Positions 32,665 through 44,400 of a DNA stretch of 64,000 nt are shown one piece after another. Source of the stretch: Streptomyces sp. NA04227 (lineage in GTDB: Bacteria; Actinomycetota; Actinomycetes; Streptomycetales; Streptomycetaceae); assembly GCF_013364195.1 (NCBI RefSeq), contig NZ_CP054918.1, forward strand, positions 434,001-498,000. Reading direction: 5' to 3'. Below the pieces are notes generated by a model. It saw nothing but the letters and a program-made list of their open reading frames with translations. It was not told the origin of the DNA and did not search any database. Numbering within the stretch: the first letter of the stretch is position 1; each line of letters begins with the position of its first letter. The position numbers and the translations under genes are program-made.

Positions 32665-35600
32665 ATGTTACGGCGGTCGAAAATGCCCCCTCGGAACCCT
32701 GAGACGCTCGTTCAGCATTATCGTTCCATATTTCTTGAAAGGCCTGAAGAGAGTCTCTATAGGTTTCTCGGCGACAAGGACGGAACTCAGCAGAGTCTGA
32801 GTAATGCGGAACTCGACCTACGGGCTCGGTCGATAGCCGTCCGGCTTCGCGAAAGGGTTTCCGAAGGCGATCGCGCACTCATTCTCTGCCCGCCCGGAAT
32901 CGAATACCTCACGTCTTTCCTCGCCTGCCTCTACGCGGGCGTTGTCGCGGTTCCCGTTTATCCGCCGGATCCGCTGCTGATAAAGCGCACGCTCCCCCGC
33001 CTCGTCGGCGTCGTCCAGGACGCGGAACCGGCCGTCATCCTCGCCACCGGCGACATCGCCGCGGTCAGCGACCAGTTCGTGGAGCACTCCGCCGACTTCC
33101 GTGCGATCCCCTGGCTCACCGTGGACGCCTCGGAGGCGGTCGACCCCGAGGCCTGGCGGCACCCGGACGCGGACCGCGGAACCATCGCGTTCCTGCAGTA
33201 CACCTCCGGCTCCACCGGGCGCCCCAAGGGCGTGATGGTCTCCCACGGCAATCTGCTGCACAACCTGCGCGCCATCAACGACCGTCTGTACGGCCACGAG
33301 CCGGACAACCACATGGTCACCTGGCTGCCGCCGTACCACGACATGGGTCTGATCGGCGGACTGCTCGCCCCGGCCTTCGGCGGCTTCCCGACCACCTTCA
33401 TGGCGCCGGTCACCTTCCTGAAGCAGCCGGTGCGCTGGCTCCGCGCCATCAGCGAGCACGGCGGCACCATCACCGGCGCCCCCGACTTCGCCTACCGCCT
33501 GTGTGTGGAGCGGGTCTCCGAGGAGGAGCGCGCCACGCTCGACCTCAGCGCACTGCGGGTCGCCTTCAGCGGTGCCGAGCCCGTGCGCCCGACGACCCTC
33601 GACGCCTTCACCCGCATGTTCGCCCCGCAGGGCTTCGCCCGCTCCGCCTTCCTGCCCTGCTACGGCCTGGCGGAGGGGACGCTGTGCGTCTCGGGCGGCG
33701 ACCGCGCCGCGGACCCGATCCTGCGGGAGGTGGACACGGCCGCGCTGGCCGCAGGTGAGGCGGCCGCGCCCGCGGCCGGGACGGACGCGCGTACCTACGT
33801 CGCCTGCGGCTGGACGGTCGAGGACCAGGACATCGCCATCGTCGACCCCGAGACACGGGCGCGGCTGCCCGAGGGCCGGGTCGGCGAGGTCTGGGTGTCG
33901 GGACCGAGCGTCGCCGAGGGCTACTGGCAGCGCCCCGAGGAGTCCGCGGAGATCTTCGCCGCGCGCACCACCGGCACCACTGGCACCACCGCCACCGGCG
34001 AAGGCCCCTTCCTGCGCACCGGTGACCTCGGCTTCCTCGACGAGAACGGCGAGCTGTACCTCACCGGGCGCCGCAAGGACGTCATCATCGTCGAGGGCCG
34101 CAACCACTACCCGCACGACATCGAGCTGACCGTCGAGTCCTGCGACCCGGTGCTGCGGCCCGGCCAGGGCGTGGCCTGCTCCGAGGAGTCCGCGAGCGTC
34201 GACGGCGCCGAGCGCGGCGAACGGCTCGTGGTCCTGTACGAGGTCACCGGCATCCCCTCCGAGGAAGTGGCCGCCCGCGTCTTCACCGAGGTACGGGCCA
34301 GGGTCTCCGTGGAGCACGGACTCGCCGTCCACGAGATCGCCCTGCTCCGGCGCGGCAGCATCCTGAAGACGTCGAGCGGCAAGCTGCAACGCGCCGGTTC
34401 GCTCGCGGCGTTCCGCGAGGGCCGCCTCAAGTGCCTTGCCCACTGGGAGGCTTCACAGGCCGCGACCGCCGCGAAGCCGCGGCCCGAAGACGCGCCGCAG
34501 GTCTCGGCCGAGCGGGCCGCGTCCGCGCCGGCCCCCGCCACGAGCGCCGACCCGGCGGAGCGCCGCCGCGTCGAAGAGTGCCTGGTGCGCGAGCTCGCCG
34601 AACGCCTCGGCGTCGACGGCGCCACCCTGGACACCCGTGTCCCGCTGGCCAGTTACGGCCTGCGCTCGGTCGACATGGTCGGCATCACCGGCTCCCTGGA
34701 ACGGCTGCTCGGCCGTTCGCTGCCCTCGACCCTGGTCTGGGAACACCCGACCGTCGAGGCGCTCGCCGACCACCTGGCGGGCGGCACCGCACCGCCCCGG
34801 CCCGCCTCCGGTACGGACACGACGCACACGGCACGCACCGGCGCCGACGAGCCGATCGCCATCGTCGGCATCGGCTGCCGCTTCCCGGGCGGCGCCAACA
34901 GCCCCGAGGCGTACTGGCAGTTGCTGCGCGAGGGACGCGACGCGATCACCAAGGTGCCCGAGGACCGCTGGAAGTCCGAGGACTACTTCGACGAAGACCC
35001 CTCGGCGCCGGGCAGGACCAACACCCCCTGGGGCGGGTTCGTCGACGGCGTCGACACCTTCGACCCGGCCTTCTTCGGGATCTCGGGCCACGAGGCGGCC
35101 CGGATGGACCCGCAGCAGCGGCTGATGGCCGAGGTCGCCTGGGAGGCGCTGGAGGACGCGGGGATCCCCGCCGAGGAGCTCGCCGGATCGCCGACCGGTG
35201 TCTTCGTCGGCATCGCGACCACCGACTATCTGCGCACCCAGTTCGCCGACCTGGACCGCATCGACGCGTACACGGGCACCGGCAACGCCTTCAGCATCGC
35301 GGCGAACCGGCTCTCGTACCTGTTCGACCTGCGCGGTCCGAGCATGGCCGTGGACACGGCCTGCTCCTCGTCGCTGGTAGCGGTGCAGCAGGCCTGCCGG
35401 AGTCTGGCGAGCGGCGACTGCACGGTGGCCGTCGCGGGCGGGGTCAACGTGATCCTCTCCCCCGCCCTCGCGATCAACTTCAGCAAGGCGGGCGCGATGG
35501 CGCCCGACGGCCGCTGCAAGCCCTTCGACTCGCGCGCCGACGGCTATGTGCGCTCCGAGGGCGCGGGAGCGGTCGTACTCAAGCCGCTCAGCCGGGCCCT

Positions 35601-38600
35601 CGCCGACCAGGACACGATCTACGGCGTGATCCGCGGCGGCGCCGTCAACCAGGACGGCCGCAGCAACGGCATCATGGCGCCCAATCCGCAGGCCCAGGAG
35701 GAAGTGCTGCGCCTGGCCTGCGCGGACGCCGGACTGCGGCCCGCCGAGGTCCAGTACGTGGAGGCGCACGGCACCGGCACCCTGCTCGGCGACCCGATCG
35801 AGGCGAAGGCGCTCGCCACGGTGCTCGGCGAGGGCCGTGAGCCGGAGCGGCCGGTGCTGATCGGCTCGGTGAAGTCGAACCTGGGCCATCTGGAGGCCGC
35901 CGCCGGTATCGCCGGGCTCATCAAGACGGCGCTGATGCTGCGGCACCGCAGCGTGCCGGGGACCCTGCACTTCCTCCAGCCCAACCCGCGCATCCCCTTC
36001 GACGAGGTGGCGCTGCGGGTCGCCGACAAGTTCCAGCCCTGGCCGGTGGCCGAGGGCCCGGCGGTGGCGGGCGTCAGCTCGTTCGGCTTCGGCGGCACCA
36101 ACGCCCATCTGATCCTGGAGGAGGCACCGGCCGCTCCGGCCGCCGCCTCCCCGGCTCCGGTCCGGCCCGAACTGCTCACCGTCTCGGCACGCGACGAGGC
36201 CGCCCTGCGTGAACTCGCCCTCGGCTACGCGGACTTGCTCGACGCGGCGGGCAGGGCCGAGGACGACGGCGCGCTCGCCGCGCTGTGCGCCGCCGCCGCG
36301 CTGCGCCGCAGTCACCACGAGTACCGGCTCGCGTGCGTCGCCTCTACGCGCGTCGAGATGAGCGAGGCCCTGCGCGCCTACGCGGCCGGGTCCGAACACC
36401 CGGCGCTGGCCTCGGGCAACGGCAGGCTCGACCGGTCCACGCGTACCGCCTTCGTCTTCTCCGGGCAGGGCCCGCGCTGGTGGCCGATCGCCGCCGAACT
36501 CCTGGACTCCGAGCCCGAGTTCCGGCGGGTGATCGAGGAGTGCGACGCGCTGCTCGCCCGCTGGACGGACTGGTCGCTGCTGACCCAGCTCACCGCCACC
36601 GGCGACGACTGCCTGCTCGCGGATACGGCGGTGGGCCAGCCCGCGCTGTGCGCCGTACAGATCGCGCTCGCCGCGGTGTGGCGCGCACGGGGTGTGGAGC
36701 CGTCGGCGGTGGTGGGCCACAGCGTCGGCGAGATCGCCGCGGCCCAGGTCGCGGGCGCCCTCGGCCTGGAAGACGCGCTGCGTATCGCCCTGCACCGGGG
36801 CCGGATCATCCGGCAGGCCGTCGGCAAGGGCCGGATGGCCGTGACCGGGCTGCCGCTCGCCGAGGCGGAGCGCGCGCTGAACGAGCTCGGCGGCAAGGAC
36901 ATCTGGGTGGCCGCCGCCAACAGCCCGACGACGACCGTGCTGTCCGGTGACCCGGCGGCGCTGAACGAACTCGCCGAGTCCTTCAGCGAGAAGGGCATCT
37001 TCTGCCGGCTCCTGGAGTCGGTCGACTTCGCCTCGCACTGCCCGTACATGGACCCCCTTGGCGCGCAGCTCACGGCGGCGCTCACCGACCTCACCGCGCG
37101 CGCGACGAGCATTCCGTTCCTGTCCACGGTCACCGGCGAGTTCGCCGAGGGAACCGTGCTGGACGCGGCGTACTGGGGCGAGAACCTGCGCCGCCCGGTG
37201 CTCTTCGACCGGGCGGTGGCCGCGCTCGCGGGCGACGGGCACCGGGTGTTCGTCGAGATCGCCCCGCAGGCGATGCTCGGCGACGCGGTCGCCGAACGCC
37301 TCGCGGCCGAGGACACCCCCGCGACCGTGGTGGCCTCGCTGCGCCGTGAGGAGTCCGGACGGGCGGTGCTGCTAGGCGAGTTGGGCAAGCTGCACTGCGC
37401 GGGCTTCCCGGTCGACTTCGGCCGTCTGTACGGGCCGCTGGTGCCGATGGTGCCGCTGCCCGGCTATGCCTGGCAGCGCGAGCGCCACTGGAACGTGGTC
37501 CCCGGCAAGCAGGTGTCCGGCACCCCGGGCGGCCACCCGGTGCTGCACAGCCATGTGCAGTCCGTGACGGCGCCCGGCACCCACCACTTCGCCGCCCGGC
37601 TCGACCTCACCGGCCTGCCCTACCTGGGCGACCACCGGGTGGGCGGCGCCGTGGTGCTGCCCGCGAGCCTCGTCCTGGACGCCGCCACGGCCGCCGCGCG
37701 CGAGGCGCTCGGCGGACGCCGGGCCGTCGCCCTGGACGACGTGCGCTTCACCGGTATGACGGTGGTGCACGACAGCGCCGAACGCCCCACCTTCCAGCTG
37801 GTGTTGAGCCTGGACGGCGACCGCGGCACCTTCCGTCTGTACAGCCGCGCCGGTGCGGGCACCGCCGACGACGACTGGACCGAGGCCGCGCAGGGCACGT
37901 TCACCGCCTCCGAGGACGGCGCGGCCCCCGCGGCCGCCGAGGCGGACGAACTCGCCGCCGTACGCGGACGCTGCGGCACGACCGCGTCCGCCGACGACCA
38001 CTACGCCGGGCTCGACGCGGCGGGACTCCAGTACGGCCCGGCCTTCCAGGGCGTACGGGACCTGTGGACCGGCGAACGCGAGGCGATCGCCCGCCTGGCG
38101 GCGCCGCAGGACACCGATGCGTACGGCGTGCACCCGGCGCTGCTCGACAGCTGCCTCCAGGTGCTCGCGGCGGCGCTCGCCAGTACCGGCGAGGGCGCCG
38201 AGTCGATCCATCTCCCGGTCGGCGTCGGCAGGTTCGCGCTGCGCGCGGAGCGGGCCGTGCCCCGCTGGGCGCACGCCGATGTGCGGGCGGCCGAGCCGGA
38301 CGAGGACGGGCTGCGCGGCGCGCGGGTGACCCTGTACGACGCGCAGGGCGAGGCCGTCGGCTTCGTGGACGGGATCGCGTTGCGGCGTCTGGAGGGCGGC
38401 GCGGAGCGCGATGCGGTGGCGGAGTCGCTACTGCACGTCCAATGGCAGGAGCTGGAGGCACCGGACCGCCCGCAGGCCGGGCAGGACAAGGGCTGGTGGC
38501 TGCTGCTCGCCGACCGCTCCGGGGTCGGCGAGGAGCTGGCCTCGGCGCTGCCCGGAGAGTGTGTGCTGGTCCACGCGGGCGACCGGGACAGGGACGGTCG

Positions 38601-41451
38601 TACGCTCGACCCGGCGCGGCCCGAGCAGTTCGGCGCCCTGCTGGCCCAACTGCGTGGCCAGTACGGGGACATGTGCGCGGGAGTCGTCCACGCCTGGAAC
38701 CTCGACCTCGGCGAGGACGCACTGCCGGGCGACGGTGAGCAGGCCGCGGCCGGGCTCGACTCGGCTCAGGACCTGGGCACCGTCTCGGTGCTCCACCTCG
38801 TGCAGGCCTTGTCGGCCCAGGACTGGAAGGCCTCGCCCCGGCTCGTTCTGGTGACCCGGGGCGCCCAGCGGCTGGCCTCCGACAGCGGGACGCCCGCGTT
38901 CGCGCAGTCCGCCCTCTGGGGTCTGGCCCGGGTGGTCACCCTGGAGCACGAGGAGCTGGACCCGCTCGTCGTGGACCTCGACCCCGCCCGGCCCGAGGGC
39001 GAAACGGCGGCGCTGGCGGCCGAGTTGAGCACCCGCACCGGAGAGCACCAGCTCGCCCTGCGCGGCGCCGCGCGGTATGTGCCGCGGCTCGCCCCGTGGA
39101 CCGCGCCCGAGCCCGAGGAGAACGACTGGGAGCGGCGCCCGTACGCCTCGGGCGAGTTCGAGAACCAGCGTCTGCTGGCCGAGCGGCCCGGCATCCTGGG
39201 CAGCCTCACCGCCACCCCGTGGCAGCGCACCGCGCCCGGGCCCGGTCAGGTGGAGATCGAGATCCGCGCCGCGGGCCTGAACTTCGCCGATGTCCTCAAG
39301 GCGATGGACATCTGCCCGGGTGTGCCGTCCGGCCGTACCCCGCTCGGCGCCGAGTGCGCGGGCCGGGTGGTGGCCGTCGGCGAGGACGTCGAGGACCTGC
39401 GCCCGGGCGACGAAGTGATCGCGGTGGGCGGGTCGAGCATGGCCGCGTACACCACCGTGGCACGCGAGTTGGTCGTCCCGAAGCCCGCGGGCCTCAGCGA
39501 CGAGGAGGCGGCCGGTGTGCCGATCGCCTTCCTCACCGCGGTGTACGGCCTCGAATACCTCGCGCACCTCGGCGAGGGCGAGACCGTGCTGGTCCACTCG
39601 GCGACCGGCGGTGTCGGTCTGGCCGCGCTCCAGGTGGCCCGCCGCCGGGGCGCCACGGTACTGGCCACCGCCGGTACCGAGGAGAAGCGGGCACTGCTGC
39701 GCTCGCTGGGCGTGGAGCACGTCTTCGACTCGCGGTCGCTGGAGTTCGCCGAGCGGATCGTGGAGCTGACCGACGGGCGCGGCGTGGACGTGGTGCTCAA
39801 CTCGCTGACCGGTGAGGCACTTCAGCGCAGTCTGGGACTGCTCGCCGTCGGCGGCCGGTTCGTCGAGATCGGCAAGCAGGACATCTACCGCAACAGCAAC
39901 CTCGGTCTGCTGTCCCTGAAGCACAACAGGTCCTTCCACGCGGTGGACCTGGAGCGCTCGATCACCGAGCAGCACTCCCTGATGGAGCTGCTGTTCAGCC
40001 ATGTCGCCGAGGGCTTCACCCGCGGGGACTTCGGCGCCCTGCCGGTACGGACCTTCCCGTACGCCCAGGCCACGGCCGCCTTCTCGTACATGGCGCAGGC
40101 CCGGCACACCGGCAAGGTGGTGCTGCGGCCCACCGGCGAGGAGCAGGTGGCTCTCCCGCCGCCGAGCGGGGCGGTACGGGGCGACGCGAGCTACCTGATC
40201 ACCGGTGGTCTCGGCGCGCTCGGCCTGGACACCGCCCGCCACCTGGTCGACCAGGGCGCCCGCCATCTGGTGCTGCTCGGCCGCAGCGCCCCCTCCGCCG
40301 AGGCCGAGCGGGCCATCGGTGAACTGCGGGCCCGGCAGGCCGAGATCAGGGTGCTGAGCGCCGACGTCTCGCGCGCCGCGGACATCGCGTCCGTGCTCGG
40401 CGTCGTCGACGCGGAGCTGCCGCCGCTCGCCGGAGTCGTGCACGCGGCCGGTGTGCTGGACGACGGTGTGCTGCTCGGCCTGGACCGCGACCGCTTCCGG
40501 CGGGTGGCGGGGGCCAAGGTGCACGGCGCCTGGCACCTGCACCGGGCGACCGCGGACCGAGGGCTGGACTTCTTCGTCCTGTACTCCTCGGCCGCGGCCC
40601 AGCTCGGCTCCGCCGGTCAGGGCAACTACGCGGCGGCCAACGCCTTCCTGGACGGTCTGGCCCACTACCGCAGGTCTCTTGGGCTGTCGGCGCTCAGCGT
40701 CAACTGGGGCCCGTGGTCCGAGGCCGGTCTCGCCGCGCGGCCCGACCGGGCCGGTGGTCTGGAGGGCCTGGGCATCCTCGGCATCCGCTCGGCGGACGGC
40801 ATCGCCGCCCTCGACCGGCTGCTGCCGACGGCCACCGCGCAGGCCACCGTCCTGCCGCTGGACCGCGCCCGGCTCGCCAGGGCCGCGGGCAGCGGCCTGG
40901 TCCCGGCAATGCTCACCCGGCTCGTGGACACGTCCACGGCGGGCGGGGCGCAGGGCGCGACGAGCAAGGTACGGCAGGAACTGCTCGCCGTGGAGCCCGG
41001 GAAGCGGCGCAAGGCCGTCCTGGTGCGGCACTGCACCGAGCAGGTCGCCTCGGTGCTCTCGCTGGACGTCTCCCGCATCGACACCGCCGTACCGCTGAAC
41101 AGCCTCGGCTTCGATTCGCTGATGTCGCTGGAGCTGCGCAAGCGGCTGGAGGCGCTGTTGCAGATCGAGCTGCCCGCGACGGTGGTCTGGCGCTTCCCGA
41201 CCATCGACGCGCTCGTGCCGTTCCTGGCCGAGTGCATGGAGATCCCCCTGGAGGCCGGTCCGCCGGAGAGCGGACCACTTGCCGAGGCCGTCGACGGCCC
41301 GGACGCGGACCCCACCCGGACCGGCGGGTCACTGCCCGCCACCGCGAGCGAAAGCGCAAGCGCATCAGAGCTCGACCAGTTGCCCGACGCCGAGATCGAG
41401 GCACTGCTGCTGGCCAAGTTGACCGAGATCGAAGAGGGGCATGACGCATGA
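32665..41451 (+). CDS. Hybrid loading/PKS protein: FAAL-ACP-KS-AT-DH-ER-KR-ACP
   Basis: A 2928-residue protein. Residues 1-600 are a fatty acyl-AMP ligase ([13 protein letters not shown] near 178) that activates a fatty acid for ACP1 (Ser668). The extension module follows: KS (Cys900, His1035, His1075), AT (Ser1353 in GHSVGE; motif FASH 1455-1458), DH (His1657 in DHRVGGAVVLP, Asp1828), ER (HSATGGVGLAALQ near 2311), KR (from 2510, LDD at 2598-2600, Tyr2655) and ACP2 (Ser2818). All catalytic residues are present, so one round of extension with full reduction is expected. FASH is not the malonyl HAFH motif, so methylmalonyl is possible. The start is uncertain: ATG 32665 gives a TTA second codon, ATG 32683 avoids it, and neither has a good ribosome-binding site. 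Confidence 0.93.
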   Translation: MLRRSKMPPRNPETLVQHYRSIFLERPEESLYRFLGDKDGTQQSLSNAELDLRARSIAVRLRERVSEGDRALILCPPGIEYLTSFLACLYAGVVAVPVYPPDPLLIKRTLPRLVGVVQDAEPAVILATGDIAAVSDQFVEHSADFRAIPWLTVDASEAVDPEAWRHPDADRGTIAFLQYTSGSTGRPKGVMVSHGNLLHNLRAINDRLYGHEPDNHMVTWLPPYHDMGLIGGLLAPAFGGFPTTFMAPVTFLKQPVRWLRAISEHGGTITGAPDFAYRLCVERVSEEERATLDLSALRVAFSGAEPVRPTTLDAFTRMFAPQGFARSAFLPCYGLAEGTLCVSGGDRAADPILREVDTAALAAGEAAAPAAGTDARTYVACGWTVEDQDIAIVDPETRARLPEGRVGEVWVSGPSVAEGYWQRPEESAEIFAARTTGTTGTTATGEGPFLRTGDLGFLDENGELYLTGRRKDVIIVEGRNHYPHDIELTVESCDPVLRPGQGVACSEESASVDGAERGERLVVLYEVTGIPSEEVAARVFTEVRARVSVEHGLAVHEIALLRRGSILKTSSGKLQRAGSLAAFREGRLKCLAHWEASQAATAAKPRPEDAPQVSAERAASAPAPATSADPAERRRVEECLVRELAERLGVDGATLDTRVPLASYGLRSVDMVGITGSLERLLGRSLPSTLVWEHPTVEALADHLAGGTAPPRPASGTDTTHTARTGADEPIAIVGIGCRFPGGANSPEAYWQLLREGRDAITKVPEDRWKSEDYFDEDPSAPGRTNTPWGGFVDGVDTFDPAFFGISGHEAARMDPQQRLMAEVAWEALEDAGIPAEELAGSPTGVFVGIATTDYLRTQFADLDRIDAYTGTGNAFSIAANRLSYLFDLRGPSMAVDTACSSSLVAVQQACRSLASGDCTVAVAGGVNVILSPALAINFSKAGAMAPDGRCKPFDSRADGYVRSEGAGAVVLKPLSRALADQDTIYGVIRGGAVNQDGRSNGIMAPNPQAQEEVLRLACADAGLRPAEVQYVEAHGTGTLLGDPIEAKALATVLGEGREPERPVLIGSVKSNLGHLEAAAGIAGLIKTALMLRHRSVPGTLHFLQPNPRIPFDEVALRVADKFQPWPVAEGPAVAGVSSFGFGGTNAHLILEEAPAAPAAASPAPVRPELLTVSARDEAALRELALGYADLLDAAGRAEDDGALAALCAAAALRRSHHEYRLACVASTRVEMSEALRAYAAGSEHPALASGNGRLDRSTRTAFVFSGQGPRWWPIAAELLDSEPEFRRVIEECDALLARWTDWSLLTQLTATGDDCLLADTAVGQPALCAVQIALAAVWRARGVEPSAVVGHSVGEIAAAQVAGALGLEDALRIALHRGRIIRQAVGKGRMAVTGLPLAEAERALNELGGKDIWVAAANSPTTTVLSGDPAALNELAESFSEKGIFCRLLESVDFASHCPYMDPLGAQLTAALTDLTARATSIPFLSTVTGEFAEGTVLDAAYWGENLRRPVLFDRAVAALAGDGHRVFVEIAPQAMLGDAVAERLAAEDTPATVVASLRREESGRAVLLGELGKLHCAGFPVDFGRLYGPLVPMVPLPGYAWQRERHWNVVPGKQVSGTPGGHPVLHSHVQSVTAPGTHHFAARLDLTGLPYLGDHRVGGAVVLPASLVLDAATAAAREALGGRRAVALDDVRFTGMTVVHDSAERPTFQLVLSLDGDRGTFRLYSRAGAGTADDDWTEAAQGTFTASEDGAAPAAAEADELAAVRGRCGTTASADDHYAGLDAAGLQYGPAFQGVRDLWTGEREAIARLAAPQDTDAYGVHPALLDSCLQVLAAALASTGEGAESIHLPVGVGRFALRAERAVPRWAHADVRAAEPDEDGLRGARVTLYDAQGEAVGFVDGIALRRLEGGAERDAVAESLLHVQWQELEAPDRPQAGQDKGWWLLLADRSGVGEELASALPGECVLVHAGDRDRDGRTLDPARPEQFGALLAQLRGQYGDMCAGVVHAWNLDLGEDALPGDGEQAAAGLDSAQDLGTVSVLHLVQALSAQDWKASPRLVLVTRGAQRLASDSGTPAFAQSALWGLARVVTLEHEELDPLVVDLDPARPEGETAALAAELSTRTGEHQLALRGAARYVPRLAPWTAPEPEENDWERRPYASGEFENQRLLAERPGILGSLTATPWQRTAPGPGQVEIEIRAAGLNFADVLKAMDICPGVPSGRTPLGAECAGRVVAVGEDVEDLRPGDEVIAVGGSSMAAYTTVARELVVPKPAGLSDEEAAGVPIAFLTAVYGLEYLAHLGEGETVLVHSATGGVGLAALQVARRRGATVLATAGTEEKRALLRSLGVEHVFDSRSLEFAERIVELTDGRGVDVVLNSLTGEALQRSLGLLAVGGRFVEIGKQDIYRNSNLGLLSLKHNRSFHAVDLERSITEQHSLMELLFSHVAEGFTRGDFGALPVRTFPYAQATAAFSYMAQARHTGKVVLRPTGEEQVALPPPSGAVRGDASYLITGGLGALGLDTARHLVDQGARHLVLLGRSAPSAEAERAIGELRARQAEIRVLSADVSRAADIASVLGVVDAELPPLAGVVHAAGVLDDGVLLGLDRDRFRRVAGAKVHGAWHLHRATADRGLDFFVLYSSAAAQLGSAGQGNYAAANAFLDGLAHYRRSLGLSALSVNWGPWSEAGLAARPDRAGGLEGLGILGIRSADGIAALDRLLPTATAQATVLPLDRARLARAAGSGLVPAMLTRLVDTSTAGGAQGATSKVRQELLAVEPGKRRKAVLVRHCTEQVASVLSLDVSRIDTAVPLNSLGFDSLMSLELRKRLEALLQIELPATVVWRFPTIDALVPFLAECMEIPLEAGPPESGPLAEAVDGPDADPTRTGGSLPATASESASASELDQLPDAEIEALLLAKLTEIEEGHDA

Positions 41452-44400
41452 CTTCGCCGGACGAGTCGCAGACTTCTGGATCCACCCTGCGCCGCGCCTA
41501 TCTGACGATGGAGCGGATGCAGCGCCGCATCGAGCAGCTGGAGAGCGCCGCATCCGAGCCCATCGCGATCGTCGGCATCGGCTGCCGCTTCCCCGGCGGG
41601 GTCGTGGACACCGAGTCGTTCTGGGACCTGCTCGCCGCGGGCACCGACGCGGTGTCGGAGATCCCCGCGGACCGCTGGGACGTGGGCACCTTCCACTCCG
41701 CCGAGCCGCGTACGCCGGGCCGGATGAGCACCCGCTGGGGCGGGTTCATGGACCAGGTCGACCGGTTCGACCACGAGTTCTTCGGCATCACCCGGCGTGA
41801 GGCGATGACCATGGACCCGCAGCAGCGGGTGGCCATGGAGGTCGTCTGGCAGGCACTGGAGAACGCCGGCCAGGACCCCTCCGCCCTGGCGGGGTCAAAG
41901 ACCGGTGTGTTCATGGGCGTGTGCAGCAACGACTTCGCCAGCCGCACCCTGCGGGTCCCGCTCGACGCCTCCGCGCACGCCAGCACCGGCACCGCGCACA
42001 GCATCCTCACCGGGCGCATCTCCTACACCCTGGACCTGCGCGGCCCGAGCGTGGCCGTGGACACCGCCTGCTCGTCCTCGCTGGTCGCGGTGCACCAGGC
42101 CGTCCAGAGCCTGCGGTCGGGAGAGAGCGACCTGGCGCTCGGCGGCGGCGTCAACGTCATCCTCTCGCCCATCCCGAGCATCGCCTTCTCCCAGTTCCCG
42201 GGCATGGTCGCGCCGGACGGGCGCTGCAAGACCTTCGACGTCTCCGCCAACGGCTACGTACGGGCCGAGGGCTGCGGCGTCCTCGTACTCAAGCGGCTGT
42301 CGGACGCGGTGAAGCAGGGCGACGAGGTGCTCGCCGTGCTGCGCGGCGGCGCGGTCAACCAGGACGGGCGCAGCGCCGGGATCACCGCGCCGAGCGGTGC
42401 CGCGCAGCGCGAGGTGCTGCGCGGTGCGCTGGCCGCGACGGGCGTGGCCGCCGAGCAGGTCTCCTACGTCGAGGCGCACGGCACCGGCACCACGCTCGGC
42501 GACCCGATCGAGGTGGACGCGCTCGCCGAGGTGTACGGCCGCGCGGAGGGCCCCACGGTCTACCTCGGCTCGTCCAAGCCGAACATCGGGCACGCGGAGG
42601 CGGCCTCCGGCATCGCGGGCCTGATCAAGGCGGCGCTGTGCGTGCGCAAGGGCGCCATCCCGAAGAACGTGCACTTCACCGAGCTCAACCCGCATCTGTC
42701 CTTCGCGGGCACCACCTTCGCCGTGCCGACCGAGATGACGCCGTGGCCCGAGCGTGAGGGTCCGCGTACCGCCGGGGTCAGCAGCTTCGGCTTCAGCGGC
42801 ACCAACGCGCATCTGCTGGTGGAGCAGCCGCCCGAGCGGGAGGCGCCCGCCGAGACCGACGAGCGCAGACCGCTCAACCTCCTGACGCTGTCCGCCAAGA
42901 GCGAGGGCGCCCTCGCCACGCTGGCCGAGAAGTACCGCGACCACCTCGCCACCGGCACCGGGGCCGCGGGCGCGGACCTCGCCTTCTCGGCGAACACCGG
43001 ACGCGCGCACTTCCGCCACCGGCTGGCCGCGCTCGGCTCCACCCGCGAGGAACTCGCCGCGCGTCTGGAGGAGTTCACCGAGGGCATGCCCTCGCCGGGT
43101 GTCGTCACCGGCACCGGGGGCGCCGCCGACGTGGTGTTCCTCTTCCCCGGCCAGGGCCCGCAGCGGGTGCACATGGCCCGCGAACTGTACGAGACGCAGC
43201 CCGCGTTCCGCCGCACCATCGACCGCTGCGACGAGATCCTCCGGCCGATGCTCGAGGTCCCGCTGCTCACCGTCCTCTATCCCGAGGACGACTCCCAGCT
43301 CGTCTACGAGACGGCGTACTCCCAACCGGCCCTGTTCGCCGTCGAGTTCGCGCTCGCCGAGCTGTGGCGCTCATGGGGCGTGGAGCCCGCGGCGGTGCTC
43401 GGGCACAGCTTCGGCGAGTACGTCGCGGCCTGCTTCGCCGGTGCGATGAGCCTGGAGGACGGCCTGAAGCTGATGGTCGCCCGCGGCCGCCTGATGACCG
43501 AGTCGGGCATGCACGGCGCGATGGCCACCGTCTTCGCACCCGAGCGGGAGGTCGCCGAGGCGCTGGTGGGCCTGGAGGACAAGATCTCCATCGCCGCCGC
43601 CAACGGCCCCGGCAACACCTCGATCTCGGGTGACCGCGCGACCGTCGAGGCGATCTGCGAGCGGTTCACGGCGCGCGGGGTGAAGGCGAAGCTGCTGCGC
43701 ATCACGACGGCCTCGCACTCGCCGCTGATCGAGCCGGTCGTAGAGGAGTTCCGCAAGGCGTGCGAGGAGATCGAGTTCTCCGCGCCGCGCATCCCGCTGG
43801 TCTCCAACCTGACCGGCGAACTGTGGGCCTGGGACAAGGCACCGGACGCCGACTACTGGTGCACGCACCTGCGCCGTACGGTCCGCTTCGGCGACGGCGT
43901 CGACACCCTGCTCGACATGGGCTACCAGACCTTCGTCGAACTGAGCCCGGCGCCCACCCTGCTCGGCCTGCTCAGTGACTCGCTGCCCACCGGGCACGAC
44001 GCCCTGCTCGTGCCGAGCCTGCGCCCGAACTTCCCGGACTGGGAGATCCTGCTCGACTCGCTGGCGCGCCTGTACACGCGCGGCGCCGACATCGACTGGC
44101 ATGCCTTTGACGCGGAGTACCGCCGCGACCGGGTGCCGGTCCCGACGTACGCGTTCACGCCCACCCGCTGCTGGCCCGACCAGGAGTCGCACGACGGCGC
44201 CGTGACGGCGGGGCCCGAACAGCCCGCCGCCGTGGCCACGGCCGGGGAGCCGGACGCCTACGAGGACGCCGACCTGCTGCACGACCTGGACTGGGAGGCG
44301 GCCCCCGCGCTGCCCGCGGAACCGGCCGCGACCGAGGAGCGGGCGACCTGGCTGGTCCTTTCCGACGGCGCGGGTGTCGGTACGGCACTCGCCGGGCGGC

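Noticed and set aside
32351..32878. 175-codon minus-strand frame across the start of the first PKS gene
   Set aside because: It overlaps the FAAL coding start, has no known domain and no start signals; regarded as a shadow plus intergenic sequence.
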